Shown here piece by piece: positions 43,020 through 50,593 of a stretch of DNA of 64,000 nucleotides (the stretch's first letter is position 1; every line of letters starts with the position of its first letter). Source of the stretch: Planococcus chinensis (GTDB lineage: Bacteria; Bacillota; Bacilli; Bacillales_A; Planococcaceae); NCBI RefSeq assembly GCF_020071995.1, contig NZ_JABWTK010000001.1, positions 186,001 through 250,000 of the forward strand, read 5' to 3'. The position numbers and the translations under genes are program-made. The notes beneath the pieces were generated by a model, which was not told the origin of the DNA, ran no database searches, and saw nothing but the letters and a program-made list of their open reading frames with translations.

Positions 43020-43048
43020 AGCTTTCCGGCTAACTGGAAAGCTTTTTT
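43020..43048 (+). terminator. Terminator beyond element copy C
   Basis: AGCTTTCCGG-type arm pairs with CTGGAAAGCT and is followed by TTTTTTT. It probably belonged to the 78-residue protein gene before the element separated them. Confidence 0.7.
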
Positions 43049-43075
43049 TATATATTTTATTTATTTTTTAAAAAA

Positions 43076-43106
43076 GTGATCTAAAACCGATCCTTGCCCC
43101 GTTTAG
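43076..43106 (+). promoter_or_regulatory. ECF-type promoter of the first MPKTG surface protein
   Basis: GTGATCTA (43076-43083), 16 nt, then CGTTTAG (43100-43106). The same pair occurs upstream of the second MPKTG gene and of the ECF sigma factor gene. The AAAAAGTGATCTAAA block is identical in the two surface-protein promoters. Confidence 0.65.
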
Positions 43107-43147
43107 TAGTCAGAACTAAATTAAACAGGAAAAAGGAGATGTTTTAG

Positions 43148-44509
43148 ATGAAACTGAACAAATTATTGGTGGCACTTCCATTGACACTTTCTTTACTCGT
43201 ACCGACGGCTGCACTGGCAGATGGGCACGGCGCGCATTCTTCAAATGAAGCTTCTATGGAAAGCGGCACAGCAACACCGGCTGCTGAGCTTCGCATTGCA
43301 CTGGACACGGTTTTAACGGAACATGCCTTTTTAGCAGTTGAAGCCATGAGAAAAGGTGTAGACGGAGCGGAAGACTTTGATCAGGCATCCAGCGCGCTAT
43401 TGGCAAACGCAGATGATTTGAAAGCGGCAGTGGCTTCTGTTTACGGCGAAGAAGGGGCGGCGCAGTTTGATGAAATCTGGAAGTCGCATATCGGTTACTT
43501 CGTTGATTACGTAACAGCTACAGCTAAAGAAGACCAGGCAGGAAAAGATAAAGCGCTTGCCGACTTGGAAGAATACAAGAAAACCCAGTCCGAATTCTTT
43601 GATACAGCAACAGAAGGCCGATTGCCGGCAGCTGCTGTTCAGGAAGGTTTGGACATGCACGTCGACCAGCTAGTTGAAGCGTTTGACGCTTACGTTGCGG
43701 GAGACTTTGAAACGGCTTATGGACTGGAGCGCGAGTCGATCCATCATATGAGCATGTTCGCAGAAACACTTTCCATCGCAATCACGGACCAGTTCCCGGA
43801 GAAATTCGATAACACCAACCCTGACACACCGGCTGTTGATCTTCGTGCGCAGTTGAACATGACATTTACGGAACATGCCGGATTAGCGGCGATGGCGATG
43901 CAGGACGGTGCTGATGGCGCAGAAAGTTTCGGCCAGGCATCTGCGGCTTTGATTGCCAATGCGGATGACTTATCAGCAGCAGTGGCTTCTGTCTACGGCG
44001 AAGAAGCGGGCGCGCAGTTTTCGGAAATCTGGAAATCGCATATCGGCTATTTCGTGGATTACGTAGTGGCGACAGGTGAAGGCAATGCAGAAGGCCAGGA
44101 GCAGGCTAAAGCCGACTTGGACGAGTACATTAAAGAACAAGCAGCGTTGTTGGATGCGGCAACTGAAGGACGAGTGCCCGCGGATGCGTTGGAAGAAGGC
44201 TTGACTGCACACGTGGACCAATTGCTAGTTGCGTTCGATTCTTACGCAGCGGGTGATTACGATACAGCTTACAACTCGATCCGCGAAGCATACGCGCATA
44301 TGACAATGCCGGCGGCTGGATTATCGGCAGCGATTGTCGATCAATTCCCGGATCAGTTCGGTGAAGCGGCAATGCCATCAGAAATGCCAAAAACAGGCAT
44401 GGGCGGAACAGCTGACGAATCGTCAATGCCAATCATGTGGATCCTTGGCGGGCTGATGCTTGCTGGCTTGGCAACAACAATCGGGCTTCGCGCACGCAAA
44501 CAGAACTAA
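43148..44509 (+). CDS. Cell-wall-anchored surface protein with two helical repeats and MPKTG signal
   Basis: The 453-residue protein has a signal peptide (to about ALA-DG, residue 26), two homologous alpha-helical domains of about 180 residues each (EHAFLAVEAMRKG... and EHAGLAAMAMQDG..., both with WKSHIGYFVDYV), and a C-terminal sorting signal: MPKTG at 413-417, a hydrophobic helix and RARKQN. MPKTG departs from the usual LPxTG. The domains are rich in His, Glu and Asp at helix positions, so metal or haem binding is possible. AAAAAGGAG precedes the ATG. An ECF-type promoter motif lies upstream, and a paralogue with a sortase lies 6 kb away. Confidence 0.8.
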   Translation: MKLNKLLVALPLTLSLLVPTAALADGHGAHSSNEASMESGTATPAAELRIALDTVLTEHAFLAVEAMRKGVDGAEDFDQASSALLANADDLKAAVASVYGEEGAAQFDEIWKSHIGYFVDYVTATAKEDQAGKDKALADLEEYKKTQSEFFDTATEGRLPAAAVQEGLDMHVDQLVEAFDAYVAGDFETAYGLERESIHHMSMFAETLSIAITDQFPEKFDNTNPDTPAVDLRAQLNMTFTEHAGLAAMAMQDGADGAESFGQASAALIANADDLSAAVASVYGEEAGAQFSEIWKSHIGYFVDYVVATGEGNAEGQEQAKADLDEYIKEQAALLDAATEGRVPADALEEGLTAHVDQLLVAFDSYAAGDYDTAYNSIREAYAHMTMPAAGLSAAIVDQFPDQFGEAAMPSEMPKTGMGGTADESSMPIMWILGGLMLAGLATTIGLRARKQN

Positions 44510-44522
44510 ATGAAAAATATGT

Positions 44523-44553
44523 AAAGCTAGCCTTAAAAGGTTAGCTTTTTTTG
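44523..44553 (+). terminator. Terminator of the first MPKTG gene
   Basis: AAAGCTAGCCTT pairs with AAGGTTAGCTTT and is followed by TTTTG, directly after the stop codon. Confidence 0.8.
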
Positions 44554-44605
44554 TTGTGGAAATATTGTCTTTCATTAAACAGCCCCGTTTTAGGCGATTT
44601 TCGAA

Positions 44606-44697
44606 AATACGCCCAGTAATGAAAGAAATACGCTCGGTTGGAGTTAAAATACGCTCGGTTAAGGCAAGAATACGCTCGGTTAACGTTAAAATACGCC
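44606..44697. repeat. Five short direct repeats (AATACGC), exact 21-nt period
   Basis: AATACGC begins at 44606, 44627, 44648, 44669 and 44690; the middle three units extend to AATACGCTCGGTT. The spacing is exactly 21 nt each time. The array lies between the terminators of the MPKTG gene and of the convergent alkaline phosphatase gene. Confidence 0.85.
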
Positions 44698-44731
44698 TTA
44701 GAGGAAGCCCTGCATCTCGAAAAATAAAAAA

Positions 44732-44770
44732 AGCTGCCTTCCGGTAATGAAAATACCGGGAGGCAGCGGG
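44732..44770 (-). terminator. Terminator of the alkaline phosphatase gene
   Basis: On the minus strand GCTGCCTCCCGGTA pairs with TACCGGAAGGCAGC (one mismatch) and is followed by TTTTTTTATTTTT. Confidence 0.8.
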
Positions 44771-44780
44771 TAGGTGCATG

Positions 44781-46436
44781 TTACTTGGAAAGGTTCAACG
44801 CTTTTTTGGATACGTAGAAATCTGTTCCGTTATAGACGGTTACCCCATCAAGTGTTTTTGTGTAAGACTTTTTGTTTTGTGTTACGTGTGCAATGTTTTT
44901 ATTGATCGGCAATTCGATTTTAATCTTCGCTTTTTCGGCGATGAACACCGGATTGTTCGCATCGGTTACATCAATGCGAGTTGTATAGCCCTTGCTTTCG
45001 AAAGACTCCCGGGCATTGACAAACAGCTTGTCCGAGACTTTTTCAAGGTCGAATGCCATGAATCCTGCCATCGCTTTCGCAATGTCCGTATTATCGACAA
45101 GACCGCTTGGCTTAGACGGGCCGTAAGCGTATAGGAAGACATCTTCTCCTGTGTGGCCGGCCGTCGAATAGCCGATGTTCGCACGGTTCGCCAGCATTTT
45201 GGTCATATCGCTCTGCAAAGTTTTGGATGCTTTTAAGCTGTTGAGCTCGTTTGAAGACAAGTTATCAAGGCCGTACAGTGCTGCCACTTCTTTTATATTC
45301 GAGCGGTCGGATTTTAATTGCTTTAACGCGCCTTCAACCGTCATTGTCGCTTTTTTCAGTGGGTCAATATACGTTGAAACCGGAATTTCCGGGTAATTGG
45401 AGTTTGTATTGACGTTCCCCATCGTAATCCCGCTGTTTCCGTGGTCACTGACTGCAATTACCATTGTATTGCCGTCTTTCTTCGCAAAGTCCACTGCTTC
45501 TTTTACGGCGTCGTCAAAAGCCAGTACATCGCTGAGAATCCCGACTGTATCATTTGCATGTGCTGCCCAATCGACTTTGCTTCCTTCAACAAACATGAAG
45601 AAGCCGTCTTTATCTTTGGAAAGCGTATCGATTCCTTTTTTGGTCATTTCCGCAAGGGAAGGTTCGCTGTTTTCTGTTGCCTTTCGGTCAAAATCATAGG
45701 CAAGAGCGGAAGGGGCGAATGAACCCCACAATTTGTCAGATGTTGAATTTAAAAGGTCTTCTCTCGATTCAACAAAATCGTAGCCGTTTTCGTTGATCAC
45801 ATTGATCAGGTTTTCACCGTCAACGCGTGCATTTTTCGTAGATCCTGGAGCAAGGGACTCTTTTCCGCCTCCAAGTACTACGTCAATCCCTTGGTATACC
45901 TGCTGCTCCGCAATGTCTTGGTAGTTGCTGCGGTGAAGGGCATGGGAAGAAAAGCCTGCCGGTGTTGCATGCTGAATTTCGGAAGTCGAGATAATTCCCG
46001 TGGCTTTCCCTGATAATTTAGCTCCTTCTAATACGTTGGCAATGGGTTTGTATGTATCTTCCGGATCTACCGGGTCGACTCCGGGCGTATTTACGATTTT
46101 AGGAAGAAGGCCAACAACCTTATCGTTGGATTTGTTTCCGGTCGCTAAAGCAGTCGCTGCTGGAGCAGAGTCAGTAATGGCAGATTCTGCTGAATGGGTG
46201 CGCATGCCGCCTACCAGGATTTCATCCATGGCGAGGTCTCCGCCTTTGTACCATCTTGCCAGGTTCGTGGCGCCTGCACTTGTTCCATCCATCACCATCA
46301 TGATGACGTTGGTTGGTTCATTTTTCTTGTCCTTTGCTTCGGTCAAATCCGCGTTTGTTGCAAGTCCTAAAGAAGAAATGGCAACAGCAGCAGCGATTGA
46401 AATTCCAGCTGCCTTCTTTTTCAAATTGCGATTCAT
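44781..46436 (-). CDS. Alkaline phosphatase, secreted
   Basis: The enzyme releases phosphate from organic monoesters outside the cell. The 551-residue protein has a signal peptide (AAGISIAAAVAISSLGLATNA), the first metal site MMVMDGTSAG, the nucleophile Ser in DSAPAATALATG, and HGNSGI and STAGHTGED metal-site segments. The family is PhoA/PhoB-like. An insert-like C-terminal domain follows. GGAGGACAAG precedes the ATG. Two TTTACA boxes upstream suggest control by PhoP under phosphate starvation. Confidence 0.9.
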   Translation of the reverse strand: MNRNLKKKAAGISIAAAVAISSLGLATNADLTEAKDKKNEPTNVIMMVMDGTSAGATNLARWYKGGDLAMDEILVGGMRTHSAESAITDSAPAATALATGNKSNDKVVGLLPKIVNTPGVDPVDPEDTYKPIANVLEGAKLSGKATGIISTSEIQHATPAGFSSHALHRSNYQDIAEQQVYQGIDVVLGGGKESLAPGSTKNARVDGENLINVINENGYDFVESREDLLNSTSDKLWGSFAPSALAYDFDRKATENSEPSLAEMTKKGIDTLSKDKDGFFMFVEGSKVDWAAHANDTVGILSDVLAFDDAVKEAVDFAKKDGNTMVIAVSDHGNSGITMGNVNTNSNYPEIPVSTYIDPLKKATMTVEGALKQLKSDRSNIKEVAALYGLDNLSSNELNSLKASKTLQSDMTKMLANRANIGYSTAGHTGEDVFLYAYGPSKPSGLVDNTDIAKAMAGFMAFDLEKVSDKLFVNARESFESKGYTTRIDVTDANNPVFIAEKAKIKIELPINKNIAHVTQNKKSYTKTLDGVTVYNGTDFYVSKKALNLSK

Positions 46437-46535
46437 GTTCTTGTCCTCCTCTAAAATAATATAAGCCTTGGGAATCTGCTCACTATCAGTGTAGAGGGCG
46501 AATGTTTCAGGGGTATGAATTCATTGAAAAGTTTA

Positions 46536-46551
46536 TGTAAAATCATGTAAA
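46536..46551 (-). promoter_or_regulatory. Possible PhoP box upstream of alkaline phosphatase
   Basis: On the minus strand TTTACA occurs twice, starting 10 nt apart (complements TGTAAA at 46536 and 46546). The Bacillus Pho box is TT(A/C/T)ACA repeated about every 11 nt. The spacing is close but not exact, and only two units are clear. Confidence 0.35.
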
Positions 46552-46695
46552 TTTCTGGAGGAACTTAAAACGTTCATTCTTTAGTAAAAATTATGGCATT
46601 TTATCAACTTTTCCTCTATTTCAAAGAAGGGGGATCGTTTCAGTGTTAGAATAGGATGGATTTAATTTAACCGACAGAAAGGAGAGAAATTTTCG

Positions 46696-47211
46696 ATGAA
46701 ATCAAAACTGCTCCTCCTTTTATTGATTTCTGCTGTTGTCATTTCGGGCTGTGGTACGGAGAAAATGAGCGAACCCACCACATTACTGAATCAGGAAAAG
46801 CAAGAAGTGGCGTTCCCGCAAGAAAAGCCTGTTCTTTTCTTCTTTATCACGACTTACACCTGAAGCCACTGCCAACAGCAACTGGTTCAGTTGCACTCAA
46901 ACTTGGACGTGTTAGAGGGCTTGGATGTAAACACGTATGTTATTAGCGGCGATACGCCAGAACAGCAATTGGAACTGTATACCGCCTTGAAGAATGAATA
47001 CGGGGAAAGCCTTCCATTCGTATCGGATCCGGATTTGGAAATTGTGGATCTGCTCAATATGAAAAATGGAGACGTTCCGTACAGAGGATATGGCATGCTG
47101 GATACTGAAGGCAATGTCGTGTTCAATGAAGCGAACGACCGGTGGGGCGAGGAATTGCCTGAAACGATGGAAAAAATCAAGAAAGAATACAACGATTTGC
47201 TTAACAACTAA
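46696..47211 (+). CDS. Thioredoxin-fold selenolipoprotein with UxxC (UGA read as Sec)
   Basis: Through the in-frame UGA at 46861-46863 the gene gives 171 residues: a lipoprotein signal with ISGC (Cys19), the strand PVLFFFITTYT, then Sec56-Ser-His-Cys59, helix, and an AhpC/TlpA-like body with VNTYVISGDTPEQQLELY, PFVSDPDLEIVDLLNM and the cis-Pro region VPYRGYGMLDTEGNVVF. A perfect 7-bp hairpin with a GUU loop covers 15-31 nt after the UGA. AAAGGAGAG precedes the ATG. This is probably an extracytoplasmic peroxidase or disulfide reductase anchored in the membrane. It lies 18 kb from the sel genes and is transcribed alone. Confidence 0.88.
46878..46894 (+). promoter_or_regulatory. Putative bacterial SECIS hairpin in the selenolipoprotein mRNA
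   Basis: GCAACTG (46878-46884) pairs perfectly with CAGTTGC (46888-46894) around GUU. The loop lies 22-24 nt after the UGA. Confidence 0.78.
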
Positions 47212-47220
47212 CAAGAAGCA

Positions 47221-47251
47221 CGAAAACCGCAGAATTTCTGCGGTTTTTTAT
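47221..47251 (+). terminator. Terminator of the selenolipoprotein gene
   Basis: AAAACCGCAGAA pairs with TTCTGCGGTTTT and is followed by TTAT. A second hairpin (AAAAGCCGGTC/GACCGGCTTTT, 47288-47315) serves the convergent aminotransferase gene. Confidence 0.8.
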
Positions 47252-47336
47252 CATGCTTCAAATTCCCTCGACACAAACAGAACATGAAAAAGCCGGTCGT
47301 TGGGACCGGCTTTTAAAAACAGTTTCAATTTTTCGC

Positions 47337-48506
47337 TTACGCTAATGCAGCGGCCATCCGATTGATTCCGTCTGCTAGTACAGCCCGCGGACAAGCTACA
47401 TTCAGGCGCAAGTACCCGAGGCCAACTTCCCCGTATTTGCTGCCGGGTTCCAAAGCGACTTTTCCGGTGACGAGCAATTTCTCCATGATGTCAGCTTCTG
47501 ATAACCCCAATGCCCGGTAGTCGATCCACAGCAAATAAGTGGCCTCGGGCTTCACTGCTCGAAGGGTGGGGATTTTCTGCGCCAATTCCTGGATTGCAAA
47601 GTCCATATTATCCGAAATTACCTGCAGCACCTGCTCCAGCCAAGGCTCGCTTTCGTTATAGGCAGCTGTCAACGCGACCGGCGCGAAAGCATTCAGTATT
47701 CCGGTTCCATGAGCCAGTGCATGCTTTTCCAGCTTGGCGCGTTTCTCTTTATCGGTGGCCACGATCATCGCGACTTGGATGCCGGCTAAGTTAAAGGTTT
47801 TCGTGGGTGACAGGCAAGTAAAGATCCGTCCGCTTTCTTCGCCGGCAATTTTTGCTAAGGGAATATGGCGGTTGGATTCGAGGATTAAGTCGCCATGGAT
47901 TTCATCCGAAATAATCAGGACATCGTGCTTGGTGCACAACCTGATGATTTCCTGCAGTTCCTCCTGTGTCCATACACGGCCGCCGGGATTATGTGGATTG
48001 CAGAAAATGAAAAGAGCAGCACTCTGCAGCTTCTCCTCAAAATCTTCAAAATCGATGGTGTAGTAGCCATCCTGCTCCAGCAATGCGGAATATAGAACTT
48101 CCCTATCCTGATTTTCGGCAAGCTGGAAAAACGGCGGATAGACAGGCGGTGTGACCAGAATTTTGTCGTGTTTTTCTGTGAAAGTTTCAATGATCGATGC
48201 AATCGCCGGAATGATGCCGTGATGGAACATCATCCAATCCGGTTCGATTTTCCAGTCATTTCGTTTGGCTTGCCAATTGATTACGGCAGTCCGGCAGCCT
48301 TCGCACATGATTGAGTAGCCAAAAATAGAATGCTCGACCCGGTCATGCAGAGCTTTCAGGACCGGCGGCGGAGCAGGAAAATCCATATCCGCTATCCACA
48401 TCGGCAAGATGCCGGAAGCATCCTCTACATTGTAGATGTCTGCTATCGCATCCCATTTGACGGACCGGCTGTTTTTCCGGTCGTATATTTCCTCAAAAGA
48501 ATTCAT
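47337..48506 (-). CDS. MalY/PatB-type aminotransferase (probable cystathionine beta-lyase)
   Basis: This class I/II PLP enzyme has the PatB/MalY N-terminus (KWDAIADIYNVEDASGILPMWIADMDFPAP), FCNPHNPGGRVW, ISDEIHGDL and the PLP lysine in SPTKTFNLAG. Members cleave cystathionine or cysteine to pyruvate, ammonia and a thiol. The ATG at 48506 follows GAAGGGG and gives 389 residues. Selenocystathionine could also be a substrate in such enzymes, but nothing here shows it. Confidence 0.88.
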   Translation of the reverse strand: MNSFEEIYDRKNSRSVKWDAIADIYNVEDASGILPMWIADMDFPAPPPVLKALHDRVEHSIFGYSIMCEGCRTAVINWQAKRNDWKIEPDWMMFHHGIIPAIASIIETFTEKHDKILVTPPVYPPFFQLAENQDREVLYSALLEQDGYYTIDFEDFEEKLQSAALFIFCNPHNPGGRVWTQEELQEIIRLCTKHDVLIISDEIHGDLILESNRHIPLAKIAGEESGRIFTCLSPTKTFNLAGIQVAMIVATDKEKRAKLEKHALAHGTGILNAFAPVALTAAYNESEPWLEQVLQVISDNMDFAIQELAQKIPTLRAVKPEATYLLWIDYRALGLSEADIMEKLLVTGKVALEPGSKYGEVGLGYLRLNVACPRAVLADGINRMAAALA

Positions 48507-48704
48507 CGTTACAACCCCTTCATGCATTCAATTATTTCTAATTCCAAACTGCTGGATAAACAAGTGTGGATATTAACACCGATGCAAAGATTAGTTTACT
48601 AAGGGTAGCATAGCCCGATGCCGGAAATCTTTCAAGGTGGCGTTCAGGCTATATTAACTTTCACAGCCCTTGCATGTTCAAGTGGGGAAAGCTTGTCTTT
48701 CATA

Positions 48705-49445
48705 TTAACCGGTGGTTTTAAAACTACGGTTTTTTAAGAAGACAATAACTTGAGAGATCAAAATTGTTCCTCCTAGTATAAACGTGAAAAAAGGAAAGCT
48801 AAATGGAAAAAGGAAGAGAGGGAAGGAATGCCAGGCGTCTGTATAGTAACCGATGATAACGGGATACATGGCACTGTGGTTGATGAGTTCTGTCTGATAG
48901 CCAGTACGCTCCGTGAACAAGAAATCATCTTTTTCGATGGAGCCGTCTTGGGAAATCGTATAAGTGCGAAATGCCAATTCTTCATCAGATACGTAGCCGA
49001 TATGGTCTCCGTTTTCGTTTTCGGTAATATGCTGCCGTGACATATTCAAAAAAATGACCAATTTTTCAAGGTTCTTCTCTCGGACGAGAAAATGCACCAT
49101 ATGGCTGCTGTATTGTCCTCTCCCCACATAATCTTCCCTTACCGCGTAGTTTGGCAATTCAACAGCAATCTCATCATTGATTGCCAGTTGGATGTCCGCT
49201 GCCAGAAAAGGTTCACCCCAAGGATCCTGATACGAATCGGTCACGTTATCATAGGAGACCGAAACATCCGTGCCATGCCAGGAATAATTGCCGGACAAGT
49301 ACGCTGGACTTTCGATTTGAAACTGTCGCTCCATAGAAGCTTCATGAAATTTTTCAAGTACCATTCGGGCGGCAAGCGGAGCAGATAAAACGAATAATAA
49401 AAGTGCGAAAATCATCATTGCAAAACTTCTTTTCAAAAGGAGCAC
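48705..49445 (-). CDS. Hypothetical membrane protein with a large extracytoplasmic domain
   Basis: The 246-residue protein has an N-terminal hydrophobic segment (FAMMIFALLLFVLSAPLAA) and a C-terminal one (FPFFTFILGGTILISQVIVFL), with about 160 residues outside between them. I recognise no family. The start at 49445 is a TTG or CTG-type codon following AAGGAGCA-like sequence in the leader; the ATG about 27 nt later is an alternative. It lies between the PatB-like gene and the sortase operon. Confidence 0.6.
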   Translation of the reverse strand: MLLLKRSFAMMIFALLLFVLSAPLAARMVLEKFHEASMERQFQIESPAYLSGNYSWHGTDVSVSYDNVTDSYQDPWGEPFLAADIQLAINDEIAVELPNYAVREDYVGRGQYSSHMVHFLVREKNLEKLVIFLNMSRQHITENENGDHIGYVSDEELAFRTYTISQDGSIEKDDFLFTERTGYQTELINHSAMYPVIIGYYTDAWHSFPLFLFPFSFPFFTFILGGTILISQVIVFLKNRSFKTTG

Positions 49446-49513
49446 CCCTGCCTGGTTATATATTTCTATACATTAACATAAATTTCCTGTTTGACCCCGG
49501 TCAGCAAAAAATA

Positions 49514-49564
49514 AAAACAAAAAGTCGGACCATCTGCTTTTTACGAAGCAGATGGTCCGACAAT
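49514..49564 (-). terminator. Terminator of the sortase operon
   Basis: On the minus strand GTCGGACCATCTGCTT pairs with AAGCAGATGGTCCGAC, a 16-bp stem, followed by TTTTTGTTTTT. Confidence 0.88.
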
Positions 49565-49579
49565 CTTCAGAAATAACAT

Positions 49580-50539
49580 TCATTGCATGGCTTCCGCTTT
49601 TTCCGATTCGTTCAAATCGACATCAACGGAAGTGATGAAATAGCGTTTGCCAGCAGTATTTTGAATGGCCACTTTTTTACGGTCAAACAGGGAAACCGTT
49701 TCGATTTTCTTAATTTCGCCTGTTTCCGGATTTTCTTCATACACTCGGTAGCCGATAATGGCGTCATCCCGCACCGCATGCCAGGAAAGACTAGAGGAAG
49801 TGGCCGTCACTTGCGACGGTGGAGCAGGGAGCTTTTCGGCAGTAGCGGAGTCTGAAACGAGCTTCGCCGTGACGACCAGCCGCTCTTCGTGCGAACCGAT
49901 CGAGCGGTTGAAATCTCCGGTGCATGTAATCAGGTTGATCATGCGCGCATCCGATTTTCCGAAGATCTTTTCAATCGGTGCCTCATCGGTTTCGTAGCTC
50001 TTGATGGCGGTGATGTTGAATACCATCTTTCGCCCGTCGGCGTCCGTTAACACCACTTTTTCGTCTGCTTTCACTTTCTTCAAGTCATAGAAAATAGCCG
50101 GGCCGGTCAAGCTGTCGACATGTCCTGCAAATACGGAATGGCCCTTCGCACCGGGTTTGTATCCCGGTTCAAACCAGCCGACCTGATCTACATTTTCGGG
50201 GACGCCCATTTCGCCGTTTTCCAAAACACCCGTCGGTTCGATGGCCGCTTTTACATTAATTGAAGGAATATCAATGAAAACGGGTTCCATGCCTTTGGTG
50301 CTTTCGAGCCGGCTTTGCTGCAAGGCTTTCAGTTTTTCCCGTTGTTCAGGAAAGACCGGAAATTCAGCAATTTTATCGACAGCTGGCTCTTCTTTTGTTT
50401 CTGCTGCCAAGCCACTCGCAGTTTCTTCCGAGGGGCTGGCTGTTTCATTTAAAAGAGAATCCTCTGCTAAAGGGTTCAGCAGGAAAAACAGGACGCCGCA
50501 CAAGAAAACGGCGATGCCCATGGTCACAAAAGGCTTCAT
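49580..50539 (-). CDS. Sortase with C-terminal fibronectin-III-like domain
   Basis: This membrane transpeptidase has an N-terminal anchor (TMGIAVFLCGVLFFLLNPL), a sortase domain with catalytic His140 (HSVFAGHVD), Cys206 (LITCTG) and Arg220 (HEERLVV), and a further ~80 residues (PAPPSQVTATSSSLSWHAV... GYRVYEENPE) that look like one FN3 domain. Such a fusion is unusual. The ATG at 50539 follows AAGGAGAGC and gives 319 residues. It lies 54 nt behind the MPKTG protein gene in the same operon, so that protein is its likely substrate; its class resembles D or F but cannot be fixed by eye. Confidence 0.83.
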   Translation of the reverse strand: MKPFVTMGIAVFLCGVLFFLLNPLAEDSLLNETASPSEETASGLAAETKEEPAVDKIAEFPVFPEQREKLKALQQSRLESTKGMEPVFIDIPSINVKAAIEPTGVLENGEMGVPENVDQVGWFEPGYKPGAKGHSVFAGHVDSLTGPAIFYDLKKVKADEKVVLTDADGRKMVFNITAIKSYETDEAPIEKIFGKSDARMINLITCTGDFNRSIGSHEERLVVTAKLVSDSATAEKLPAPPSQVTATSSSLSWHAVRDDAIIGYRVYEENPETGEIKKIETVSLFDRKKVAIQNTAGKRYFITSVDVDLNESEKAEAMQ

Positions 50540-50593
50540 TTTCAGCTCTCCTTCCAAACGGGACTAGAGAGAGCGAATCGCTCTCTCACCCAC

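Noticed and set aside
44606-44697. CRISPR array at the 21-nt repeats
   Set aside because: Repeats are only 7-13 nt, spacers are 8-14 nt and similar to one another, and no cas gene is in the window.
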